Shown here one piece after another: positions 10,802 through 21,461 of a stretch of DNA of 64,000 nucleotides. The notes under the pieces were generated by a model. It did no database searches and was not told where the DNA came from. It saw only the letters and a list, made by a program, of their open reading frames with translations. Source of the stretch: Calonectria ilicicola (taxonomy: Eukaryota; Ascomycota; Sordariomycetes; Hypocreales; Nectriaceae); NCBI GenBank assembly GCA_020809705.1, contig CP085827.1, positions 2,480,001 to 2,544,000 on the forward strand. Direction: 5' to 3'. Position 1 is the stretch's first letter. Each line of letters opens with the position of its first letter. The position numbers and the translations under genes were made by a program.

Positions 10802-13546
10802 ATGGACCAACCAATCAATGTTGAGACAGTCTTGAAGGAACTGACACTGGATGAGAAAATACGATTACTTGCTGGAAGAGATACATGGTCCACGCATCCA
10901 ATTGAACGACTTCAGATTCCCTCTATCACGGTATTCTCCCTGTGTCCCACTGCGAATACGAGTGCTGATATTGGCCATAGACCACAGATGGACCTCATGG
11001 AGCACGGGGTACAAGCTTCTTTAATGGGGTATGTGAAGTTGGTGGCCGCAGTGAGAAGCCATTATTGCTAACCAAATTGCGACACAGCCACGAGGTGCCT
11101 TGCTTCCTTCAGCTACCGCAATGGGCGCCACATTCGACGTCAAACTCATGCACTCGGTTGGCGAAATGCTGGCCGCTGAGACTAAAGAGAAGGGATGCCA
11201 AGTTCTCCTTGCCCCGACAGTCTGTCTGCAGCGCTCGCCTCTGATCGGGCGCGGCTTTGAAGCCTTTGGCGAGGACCCTATTCTCAGCGGTCGCATGGCC
11301 ACATCTTACATTAATGGTGTTCAGGAAAATGGCGTGAGTGTTTCTATTAAGCATTATGCCGCCCATGATCAATCAAGCATGTCTTTGGAGGACGATGTCC
11401 GTGTTTCGGAACGTACGATGCGTGAGATGCATCTTTTGCCTTTTCAGCTCGCTGTAAAAGGCGCCAATCCCTGGACATTTATGTCCTCTTATCATCGGAT
11501 CAATGGCGTGCACACTCCTGAAGACCCATGGTTGCTGGACAAAGTTCTAAGACAAGACTGGGGCTGGGATGGCCTAGTCATGAGCGATTGGTTTGGCATG
11601 TATAGCACCGCCGAGTCTATAAATGCTGGTCTCGACCTGGAGATGCCGGGGCCGACAAGATGGAGAGGGGACTTGCTATTGTGGGCCATCATCTCTCGGA
11701 AAGTAAAAAAGTCCACGCTCGACGCGCGAGTACGCAATGTTTTGAATCTCATTAACAAGGTTCGCCCCGCACTAGCATACGAAGCAGGTGCACCTACTGA
11801 GGGTGACACCCAAGAAAAGAGGGATCTTTGCCGTGAAGTCGCGCGGCAATCTATTGTTTTGCTAAAGAATGAAAACAAGGCACTTCCTCTGGATGCCGCC
11901 GCCCGACAGACATACGGCCTTATTGGTCCTGGTGTTGTTAACCCTGCATTTGGCGGTGGAGGCTCAGCAGATCTCACGCCATATTACACGAGCAAGCCGC
12001 TGGAAGCCATTAAAGAGGCGGTTGGAGATAATGACATTAAAGTCGCAGTTGGCTGCTATGGTAAGCTTATTACTGCTGTGACTTAGATTTAAAATACTTA
12101 CTAACGCCCACAGGCCACATCTTCACCCCTCAATTGGTGGACCACGTTTTTATCCCCAAGCGTCAGAAACCCGGATATCAGCTGGAATGGTTCTCTGAGA
12201 ATCCGGAACTGAATCCCAGGGCAGCCCCCCTCCATTCGACTACTACGACGCAAGCACAAATGTATTTTGCGGACAACCTCCCTGCAAATGTTCCCAGTTC
12301 CTACTGGCTACACGTCCGCACTACCTATACAGCAACCAAGACGACAACAGTGCAACTTGGCCTTTGCGTGATTGGAAAAGGTCGCATGTATTTCGATGGT
12401 AAAGAAATCGTCGACCTATGGACTAGCCACCCGGAAAAGACTCACCAAACTCCCATGTTCAACCAAGCCAGCATGGAGGTGACTGCTGAGGTACAAGTCG
12501 AAGCTGACAAACGGTACGAGATATTAGTGGTGCTCAGAAATGAATCTCTCAGTGCCAGTGTTGGTGCATTGCAGGCTGGCGGCCTACGAGTTGGCTGTTG
12601 TGAAAAGATTGACCCTGCAGCAGCTCTTAAGGAGGCAGTCGAATTGGCGAGACAAGTTGATATCCCAATTGTTATTGCTGGTCTAAATGCCGACTACGAG
12701 AGCGAGGCTCACGATCGCACCCACCTTGACTTACCTCCCGGAGTTGATGAGCTGATTGAGAGGGTGATTCAAGCCAATCCTAAAACGGTGTGTTCATATA
12801 TGTAATTCCCCCTATCTCTGTTCAGTTTTAACCCCTTCCAGATTGTCGTTACCCAATCTGGCTGCCCTATTACAATGCCGTGGGTTGAAAAGGTCCCAAC
12901 GCTTGTGCATGCTTGGTTTGGTGGTCAAGAGGCTGGCCATGCTATTGCCGATGTGCTTTTCGGAAAACATAACCCGAGCGGCCGGCTCTCTGTCACTTTT
13001 CCCCGTCGGTTGGAAGATACTCCAGCCTTTTTAACCTTTGGAAAAGGCACGAGGGAGCTTCTATACGGGGAAGGTGTGTTTGTGGGCTACCGATACTATG
13101 AACGTTTGCGAAATGCGCCGCTTTTCTATTTTGGATACGGTCTATCCTACACTACATTCGAGTACGAACGCCTCATTATTCCCAGCAAAGTTGAGCTGTG
13201 CTCTGGAGAGGAGACGTTTGAAGTATGTGTCGACGTGAGGAATACGGGATCTTATGACGGGTACGAAGTTGTTCAAATCTACATTCAAGACGTAGAATGT
13301 CAGGCAACGCGACCACGGAAAGAACTCAAGGGCTTCACTCGGGTCTGGGTAAACCAGGGCGAAACCGCAACAGCAATGGTAAGGTTGGAAAAATATGCGT
13401 TGTCATATTGGGAAGAGGAGGAGGAGAAATGGCTTGCTCAGAAGGGTACATTTAGAGTGATTGTTTCGCGCAGTGCAGACCCTGCTGACGAAGTGCTGGC
13501 GCAAGAGTTCGAGTTGGTGGAAGACTTTTTCTGGAGTGGATTGTAA
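10802..13546 (+). CDS. Glycoside hydrolase family 3 beta-glucosidase with PA14 insert, intracellular
   Basis: Hydrolyses beta-glucosides by a retaining mechanism. Exons are 10802..10930, 10981..11028, 11088..12060, 12114..12787 and 12842..13546, giving 842 aa. The joins restore Thr-Asp-Gly-Pro-His-Gly-Ala-Arg-Gly and Phe-Phe-Asn-Gly, the usual GH3 N-terminal blocks. The nucleophile is Asp at about residue 226 in Val-Met-Ser-Asp-Trp. The substrate-binding Lys-His-Tyr is in Ser-Ile-Lys-His-Tyr-Ala-Ala. A PA14 domain occupies about residues 395-540, and a fibronectin-III-like domain ends the protein. There is no signal peptide, so it should act on imported sugar in the cytosol, which fits the divergent sugar porter. 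Length and order match fungal PA14-containing GH3 enzymes. Exact substrate is unknown. Confidence 0.94.
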
Positions 13547-13873
13547 TTTTAGTAATTTCGACACTTTTTAATGATTATCGAACCAAATGCAATTTATGAA
13601 CATGTTCTAAACCATGATCCTGGCGTCACTCGAATTGACTTTTGATACACATGGCCTGAACCTCGTCAATCGCTAGATGAGCATCTGGCACTATCGTCAT
13701 GACGCAAGCGCTGTACAAGCGCTTCGACTTTCTAAATTGAATGAGGAGGAAAAATATGTCAATTCAATCTAATAATGGCATCGGATCCATAGATCTGGCT
13801 CGTGTAAAGCTGGCTCGTAATTGATGTCCGAAAAGCCCCATTTGGTGATTTCGACACTAAAGAGTGCATCCAC

Positions 13874-13888
13874 AATTTCCCCGCGGCG
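13874..13888 (+). promoter_or_regulatory. Candidate Zn2Cys6 binding element, copy 2
   Basis: Reads AATTTCCCCGCGGCG, 14 of 15 bases identical to the copy in the porter/glucosidase promoter at 10541-10555. Confidence 0.45.
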
Positions 13889-14040
13889 TTTCTCAGATCA
13901 GCAGGTGTCATGTTCGGATCAGTGGACCTAGTGGCAGCAAAGGCCTGGAATTAGCTTCACCTGCTCGGGTTACAGCACTCCCCATACCTCACCCCAGATT
14001 CTTGGCACAACCCTTCCTACACAATCGTATTCGAATATTC

Positions 14041-14052
14041 CCGCGGTGAAAT
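14041..14052 (-). promoter_or_regulatory. Candidate Zn2Cys6 binding element, copy 3 (inverted)
   Basis: Reads CCGCGGTGAAAT on the plus strand, the exact reverse complement of 12 bases of copy 1 (10542-10553). Confidence 0.45.
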
Positions 14053-14123
14053 CTGAGTCGGCCTATTTCACAGGACTAAACGAGAAATCATTCTTAGCGA
14101 GCTGCTCGCTCTTCGCCATCGAC

Positions 14124-15873
14124 ATGCCGTCTTCCCCCGCCCTTACAAAAAGAACATGCGACACTTGCAGGCTTCGAAAGATCAAATGCGACGGCGTGTT
14201 GCCTTGTTCCACCTGTCGCATATCGAACCTGACTTGCAGGTATAATGTTGCACCTCGAAAACGGGGCCCTAAGACATCGCATGCTGCCTCGTCAGATTCT
14301 GTAACTTCATTTGCGCCTGATCGAGGCGTTACTAGTCATGACTCGGCTTCTCCAGTTTCCGTGGGCAGTCTTGGGCAGATTGGCACTGAGCCGAACCAGT
14401 ACACCAAAAACTCATGCTCGAATGGTTCTGTCCAGCGCGCATTACAAATAGAAAGGACCTTCATAACGGCCTTGCAGGCATTGGTTCCTGCAATATCCAT
14501 GACTTCTATCGTAGATACGTGCATAACTGGCTACCTTCAATACTCATTCCCAGCTGGGCCTATTTGTCACGAGGTCACTTTGCGCCATGACAACAGCCGC
14601 TTCTTCGGCCAAAGTGATGGGTTTGGCTGGAGCCAAGAATTCCTAGCGCAGGCCGGCGAGCAAGGAAAGCTGAATCTAATGCGATCATTCACGTTGCTGA
14701 CTGCACTTTGCTCCGCCGCGACCTCTTTACTTCACAGGCAGGTACTACCCTCTTGGGCAGCAGAAACTTCAGGGTTATTCTACCGTGCCTCTCGCGATAT
14801 GTTTGGCCTCATTGAAGACTGGGACGTTGAAGCTCCAAACTCTTCATCAATAACTATTCGCTTATTCTATTCCATTACTCTCCAGCATGCGGCCGGCAAA
14901 TCGGTGTTGGCAAATCATGTCGCTGGCCACGCTCGGCTCTTAGCTCAGGATATGCGACTTTATGACGAGCACGTACTCGTGAAATACGATCCATTGGAGG
15001 CCCAACTACTAAGGAACAACTTTTGGCAATTGTGGATATCGGATCAATCGGCCACCGCCTTGGATAGCCGGCCGTTCAATCTTCACGAGTCGGTTTTCGA
15101 TGCCAGGTTATCACTAAATGATTACGGTCGCGAGCCCCTTCCTTTGTTAGATCAAAACTCGCCATATCATCAACCTCCTTACGAGGAACGGGTTTTATCT
15201 GTATTTCACTTTTCCAAGCGGATGCGAAGGTTGGCAGCACAAATAGTTCAAGGCATACGCTTTCATGACCGCCAATCCAACCATGCTGAAGAAAGCACGT
15301 CGCGTTTGGCTGAAATGTATCTGGAGTACTGCTACTTCCTCGACAGTATGCCTCCTTGGCTTCAGTCACCCAAAGACTTTGTCACGCAGGCCGCAGGCTC
15401 AAACGAACATCTCGCCAATGAGGTTGAGTCATACCAAATTGATGCATTCAGGACGCAATGGGTTCACATAGTCATGAGCTTCCACTGTTTTCGCATGGTT
15501 ATTCTCCACCAATGCATCAAGCACGGGCTGCCGGTGATCATGGGCTTGAACGATCAACCTCTGACACTTGCCATGAAGGAGGCTGAGATTGCCCGTGACT
15601 TTGTGCAAACTATTAAAGCTGTACCAATACGATATTTACTCGTTATTGGAGAGCCGTGTGTGAGTAAGGAATATTGATCTGGTGGGAGTGAACTGACGTG
15701 TCCTGTAGGTGGAACAGCTCCGGCGTGTTGGTAGCATCTTGCTTGAGCTTGAGCACAAGGTGGAAAATAGCACCATCAAGGAAAGAGCTGGTGCTTATTT
15801 GGCTTCGCTTTTAGATGTGCTCTCAACAATGGATTCTCGAGTAACTGATCAGCTTATTGGAAAAGATAATTGA
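14124..15873 (+). CDS. Zn2Cys6 fungal transcription factor, likely regulator of the adjacent porter/GH3 genes
   Basis: DNA-binding regulator acting in the nucleus. Exons 14124..15659 and 15709..15873 give 566 aa. The binuclear zinc cluster is at residues 12-38 with spacing C-x2-C-x6-C-x5-C-x2-C-x6-C (Cys-Asp-Thr-Cys-Arg-Leu-Arg-Lys-Ile-Lys-Cys), followed by a basic linker Arg-Lys-Arg-Gly-Pro-Lys. The rest fits the fungal 'middle homology' regulatory domain. The frame extends to an upstream Met at 14046, but Met at 14124 puts the zinc cluster at the usual position next to the N-terminus. An intron near the 3' end adds a 54-residue tail (Val-Glu-Gln-Leu-Arg-Arg). The position beside a transporter and glucosidase, with a promoter element shared by all three, suggests local and self regulation. 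Targets are inferred. Confidence 0.9.
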
Positions 15874-16105
15874 TACCGACCGCTGTGTCTTGTAAATCCT
15901 GACGCGTAATTGATTAGGGTGAGACTCGAAGTAACAGCTAGGCCGCCAATCACTGGCGGCTGCCAACTCCCCAACTGCCAGTTGCCAACAACCATTTGTG
16001 CTTTTTCTTTTTCTTTTCCCGCTCAATATTTTGTTTCCATTTAATATTACTCCTTCCAACTTCTCATCACCTCAAACCTGAGAAAGTCAACAAACACCAA
16101 CCAAT

Positions 16106-16923
16106 ATGGATCATCTCGATGATCGTGTCGCCGCCTTGTTCGGTCCCGAGCGCGGCAAAACCGAAGACGACAAAGAATTACAACTGCTAGAGATGGCGCA
16201 ACTGACCAAAGAAATTGATGAAATTTTGCTCGAAGGCAAGAAAGCCCACGTTGATCGGTTGGTGACTCCTTTTTTCTCATCGGCCCCCTCACTAACCTCT
16301 CTAGCCGCGACCATGACTCCGCCCCGGGCAAACTTGGAGACGAGTTTGAGGAACTCGCTTGCAATCCGAATGTCACTGCTGCCGACAAGATAAAATTCGT
16401 TCAACGGGTTCACCAAGCTATTGAAGATCTCCAGTCCGACGCCCTTGCATCTACCAGTGGAGATATGATCAGCGAGCTGTATCGCGACTTTGCCCAGAGT
16501 GCCAAATTCTTCGCTTGGTTGATCCAAAATCCCAATGACGAGGAAGTGCTTGATTTTGCATCCAAGAAGAGAATCATGAGATTCCACCCTCTGGACTGGT
16601 GCATCGGGACCCTCGAGGATGCTGCGCGACTCCGGAAGTTTCCGGCTGTGCCTGCTCCAATGAACACCTTTTCGAGAGACCAGATTAACAGGGATGGCCC
16701 CAATATTTACTCCGGCAATGCAAAGCCACATCTTGACAGATTTCTCGCGACTGGGCCTTGGGGGTGGCATTGTGCCGACGACTTGTTTGAAAACGGCATC
16801 ATGGCACGCGCTACATCGGGGACGGTCTGCTCTCTCGACGGTCACAAGGACTGCCTCTTGGTCAAGGTTGTCGAATACGAAGGCTCTAATGCATTTGACT
16901 TTTGCTACAGCAATGAGAATTAA
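16106..16923 (+). CDS. Conserved hypothetical protein, 256 aa
   Basis: Exons 16106..16257 and 16305..16923. The intron uses donor GTTGGT and acceptor TAG, joining Val-Asp-Arg to Arg-Asp-His-Asp-Ser. The N-terminal 50 residues are acidic and helical (Asp-Asp-Lys-Glu-Leu-Gln-Leu-Leu-Glu-Met). The middle has a second helical part, and the C-terminal half contains Gly-Pro-Trp-Gly-Trp-His-Cys-Ala-Asp-Asp-Leu-Phe-Glu-Asn-Gly. There is no signal peptide or membrane segment. I recognise no domain. The open spliced frame and its well-formed intron argue that it is real. It may be a lineage-restricted gene. Confidence 0.65.
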
Positions 16924-17288
16924 ACCTATTTGCGTTAGTTATTCCACGGCGGACTTGAATCACATGGAAGTAGTTTGGAGCTTGGAAAGCACAGACATCA
17001 GTTCTGTGTAGCATCTCGGACAAAATTCTGTCTTGGTAGTTGAAAAAAACAAATCCTCGAATCGTCCAATTATGTTCTCAGCATTAGCCCCCCGTTTTGT
17101 CTGTCTTGACCTCACCATGTCCCCTGCTGATAAACCGAATAATTCTTCAGTAATCTCTATAAACTTGTATTATTAAGTCATACGAAGATCCAGCTTCTTT
17201 TCTGTATGACGATGCTAATGCCGCCCAATTCCTGTAGTTTTTTTTTTCCTTGAATTACGCCCTTTCCTTGTATGCTCTCATAAACATT
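16924..17288. other. Intergenic region between converging genes
   Basis: 365 bp of A/T-rich 3' flank shared by the hypothetical gene and the drug-type MFS gene. A nine-T run lies near 17239. Nothing else was seen. Confidence 0.35.
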
Positions 17289-18922
17289 TCAATTTTTAGT
17301 CGCCATCCCCTTGACCGCCGTTTCGTTCATTTTAGCTTCTTCCATCTTCAACCGGTGTTTATGCCCCTTCAACATAACTAGCCAAAGCACAGGGCTTAGT
17401 ATGGCGGATAGTCCTGCGATTAAAACACATGTCCACCCGAACCCGATTCGGTCAATTAATGGTGAAGAAATGGCCACAGCACCAGCTGCGGTAAGAAACC
17501 GTGCCAAGTTATTTGCGGCGAGAGCTGTTGCTGCTGATCCGAAATGCAAATCCACCAGAAGGGTACTGAGAGTATTATTTGTGGCAGTGATGAACATGCC
17601 ACAAAAGAAGAGGGAAATTTCAATTCCCGCAATGGACAACTTGCGATCCAATATCCATCCATAAGTAATAACCATAAGACAATAGAGATAAATGAACGGG
17701 AGCGATATTTCCAATCGCATCCTCTCCACTGGCAATTGGCTAATCTTTGCTTGTCGATTGTCGGCCATGTCAATGCCACATTTCTTCGAGTGACGCCGAT
17801 AATTCCAGTCCAATAAAAAACCGCCAGTATATCTATAGGTAAAACTGCCAGCAGCAAGAGGCAAGTAGCAAACTCCAATGATGACAGGTGAGTATCCAAA
17901 TCGTTCAGATAGCTCAGTCGAAAGGGTAGTCAGGATCATGTGGAAGCCGCCATAAATTAAAGAGGTAAAGAGAACAATCACTCCGCTTTCTCTGTCAAAG
18001 ATTATTTGAAGAGTGGCGAAGGGATTCGGTCTTTTGTGATGTTTTTCAGTGTTGGGAAGTTCAGTTTTTTCGGTTTGGTCTTGTTCACGACGGCTTCGGA
18101 GGTAGCCAATTAAGGATATATTCCAACGTGGCGGAGAGACGCTTCCGTTACCAACAACATTTCTGCAAGTCTCTGGAAGGAAGACGAGGACAAGGAGGAA
18201 GAGGAAGCCCGAAAGGATTGTGAGAAACCAGAAGATGGACCGCCATCCAAGATACTGGTCAAGCAAACCACCAACGACAGGACCTAATGGTGGTCCAACA
18301 GCCATAGCAAGCATGGTATAACCCATGTACTTTCCACGCTCAGCTCTCGTGACCATATCCGCCGCAACTGCGTTGCTCAGGACGGCAGTAATGCTGCTTC
18401 CACAGCTCTGGACACATCGCAAGACTAGTAACGCTGTATAGCTGTTCTGGAGCGCCAGACCGATGTTGGCACCCAAGTAAATGATGCAAGAAATCATGTA
18501 TGCGGGACGACGACCGTAGACATCGGAAAAGTTGCCAATAAATGTCGGGGAAATTCCTGCAAATATCCATTGGGATGTTAGATTCGTTCGACCTTTGATG
18601 GTTAACAACTTACTAAGAAGACCGTCACGGTTAAATTAATAAGTGAAATAGACACGTCCAAATCCCTCGCAATCGAGGGCAGCACGGGTTGGTAGATTCC
18701 ACCAGAAAGAGGTGAAATTATGGCAAGAACTGAAACGAGAACGATCGTGGCGGCCTTTTCGCGATGAGTAAACACGGTGTAAGGAACATCAAGGGGCTCT
18801 TCAGTTGGGCTTTCTGAACTCGTCCCCTGAATGACGCTCCCAGCCAAAGTTTCTTGCTGGGAGGAACGTGTTGATTTAGCATCGCCAGAGGCCTCAATGT
18901 CTCCATCCTGATATTGCGCCAT
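17289..18922 (-). CDS. MFS multidrug-type transporter (DHA1 family), with a doubtful intron
   Basis: Drug:H+ antiporter-like exporter. Exon 1 is 18922..18614 (acidic cytosolic head, helix 1, Asn-Leu-Thr-Val-Thr in helix 2). The main exon ends at 17289. Family blocks are Ser-Asp-Val-Tyr-Gly-Arg-Arg-Pro-Ala-Tyr (motif A), Arg-Cys-Val-Gln-Ser-Cys-Gly, Gly-Pro-Pro-Leu-Gly-Pro-Val-Val-Gly-Gly (motif C), and six further helices after a charged central loop. The intron between helix 2 and motif A is odd. Its donor GTAAGT at 18613 and branch site CTAAC are good, but the acceptor that keeps the frame (ending at 18570) reads CAA. The next CAG (18559..18557) shifts the frame unless a weak GTTGTT donor at 18609 is used. 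The gene could be a fresh pseudogene or spliced atypically. Start at 18922 fits the family. Confidence 0.8.
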
Positions 18923-21461
18923 TTTCCTCAGGGGTGGTGCGTTTCACTACATGGAAAGCTGATGAGCAGAGAAGATCTTTGGATTCCATGGTCCCTATAT
19001 ATCCTGCCTGCCATCTGTCACATTCTTTTTTTACTTTTAGCTAGGGCTGACGACGCCCTCAGAAAAGAAAAGATGCCAAAGAAGATGACTCCAAATGCCC
19101 AACCAAACCCTTAGACAGGGGACGGTGAAAGAGATGCGCCACACACCGCGGCCTCAATGGACTCAATCGGCTACTTGGTGCCGGAGACTATTGAATCGCT
19201 AGATCCGCCTAAGTATTGAGCCTGTGCTGCTAGGCTCATGCACGTACGTAAATGGCCAAGTATCCGCATGGGGAAGAACTCCCGTGATCTTGTATTTGAG
19301 TGAAACTACGTTGGGCGATGAGACAACTCACGGATTTGGGGATTTCAAGAGAAACTCAAACAAGGAAGAAAAGAGGAACAAGAAGGAATTGGCAAATAAC
19401 TTTGCAAACTATGATTTCAAAATTCTACACTGAAGTTCTTGCCCGTTTCCCATTGGCAGGCAAGGTTCAACTTGATGTTTTCGTTCACCGATGCTTGCGC
19501 GTTAGTTCGGCAGGGGCTATGCTAGGACAAAAAATATTGATGGATGCCCGGCACCATAGCTTCTACCGAGACGCTATTTGAAGGGTCCGGCCAGGCCCAA
19601 CCAAGCCTCGCATCTTAACCAATTTCTCGGGACCAGGCGTAGCGGGTGAGGCGGCACATAAAAAGCAAGCCAGCTATCCACATGCCCCCCTCTAATGAGA
19701 TCCGCTAAGGGCTAGAAAGCTTTCGTTTTGGAGCTATAATGCATCGGATCGACCAGGAGCCGATTTGCGGGTCTGTTAGCCCCGGGGTATGCCGAACGAT
19801 AAGATTGATCAAAACTGCGGTTGCGCGCGGGGAAAGGGGCATACGAAATGCGATGTTTGATCTTGTGGCAAATCCATTATTGCACCATTTCTAGCGTCCC
19901 ATCATTGTTGTGCACTTACCAGCTCTCATAGGTTAGGACCGATGGCGCGCTTATTCTACTTATTCTATAGCGTGATGCCAACTGTTCGTTCGTGCGAACA
20001 GTGCCAATCAATATTGCATTGATGTGCTGCTTCCTTGTGGCTGGCTGAGATCCTTGATCAGATAAAAAAGAACAATAAAAGAAGCAAAGAGAGTTCACTA
20101 GCCCCTTGTTCCGGAACATTTGATCCTGGCATCACCAATATCGTTAAGCGTCCCAGAGAGGAAATTGATCACATGCCCACTTGACAAAGTAGTGTTTCAC
20201 CGGCGAGCGGGACAGAATACCCATCTCACTAGCGAATCTGCTAACCCAATTTAGTCTACCACAGGTTGCCTCCCTTATTCTGGATGAGCCCAACAACCGA
20301 CACGGCGTCGGCACATGTTTTGGGGTAGGGCTGTAAGACCTTGACTATTTACGGATGTTGCCTTTCATGCACACTTGGCTTGACCTCGTCGTGATTTAGC
20401 GCATTTTAGAACGGACCTCTATTTTATTCTTGATCTAGTCTGGAGCTTTGAAATCGGTTGGGACGAGGGGCGTGCGAAAACTGTTTGCGGCCGCAAGTCC
20501 AGAGGTAGCAGGAACCGAACAGGGCCAATTCATGTTTCTCAGTTTAACGTAGTTGGGCATGAATCGTCAGGGGGTAATAATTGTCAATGCGCCTGGATCT
20601 TTCCGAGTAGCCGCTGATGGGGCTTCAATGAGCTCAGCCTACTCTCGCACAGTTGCGGGAGATCTTCAGACCACTAAGCCCAGTGATCAGCGTTAGGGGT
20701 GCCAGAGGCACTGGCGTCTCTGTCAGGCAGTTCTAGCGCTTGTCGATCGCCGTTGCAATCAGGTGGTTGTGGATGGCATTGAAGGATAATTTGGTGGGTT
20801 GCACTCCGAGACGAAAAACAGAAGTCGGCTCGCGTCAGAGTGAGACATTTCCGAGTTTGGGTAACATAGGGAGATTTTTGCAGAAAGCCAAATAGATAAG
20901 TGATATGCACCTTGGATTCGATATTTTATCTTGAGAATATCCAAGTTATTATGTAAATATGCTGGGGATAATGATGGAGGTTTGATCAAGTTGTGTGTCC
21001 TCTGAGCAGTGTCATTGTGAGTCACTGACAAGCAAACGACTTTCTTTTCTTCCCTTTGATCCCTCCAAATTCAATCCTCTTCCATCATTCATTCCCGATC
21101 GAGAAAAGGCCACACATGGTCCCACATTGGCCCGATTTCGTCCACACATTTCTTATTCTCTCTCAGCAACCGATCCCCAGTGAAGCTCAAGTCGAGCGCC
21201 CCTACAGCAATAGTAAGAAATGATCCGATGCTGGCCTATTGTTCAGCCTCAGCAGGCCAAGCCGCTTCATGATTGATCGCAGCTACTCAACGTTGCCCTT
21301 TGCTCCAAACATTCGTCGCAACACTTGTACCAATCTGCTCACGGTTGCCTTTCCATCGGTCTGTTGAACCAATTCCCCCATCTCTAATGCATCACCCGCT
21401 CATTAAACACAGGCCTGGTTTCATCTCCTCGTAAATATCCTTTATCCCGGGCCCGTTCAAC
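18923..21461. other. Gene-poor region, 2.5 kb
   Basis: No frame over about 93 codons and no recognisable protein, RNA gene or terminal repeats. TATATAT at 18996-19002 is a possible TATA box of the MFS transporter gene. The right part should contain the promoter of the 993-aa gene, with pyrimidine-rich stretches from about 21030 onward. It could hide a decayed element, which I cannot show by eye. Confidence 0.35.

Larger units (their letters stand above)
13547..14123. promoter_or_regulatory. Promoter region of the Zn2Cys6 regulator
   Basis: Holds the 3' flank of the GH3 gene and the promoter of the regulator gene. Two copies of the CCGCGG element, in opposite orientation, lie about 236 and 72 bp before the chosen start codon (14124). 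Confidence 0.5.

Noticed and set aside
18923..21461. Decayed transposon in the gene-poor stretch
   Set aside because: No terminal repeats, target duplication or transposase remnants could be seen by eye.
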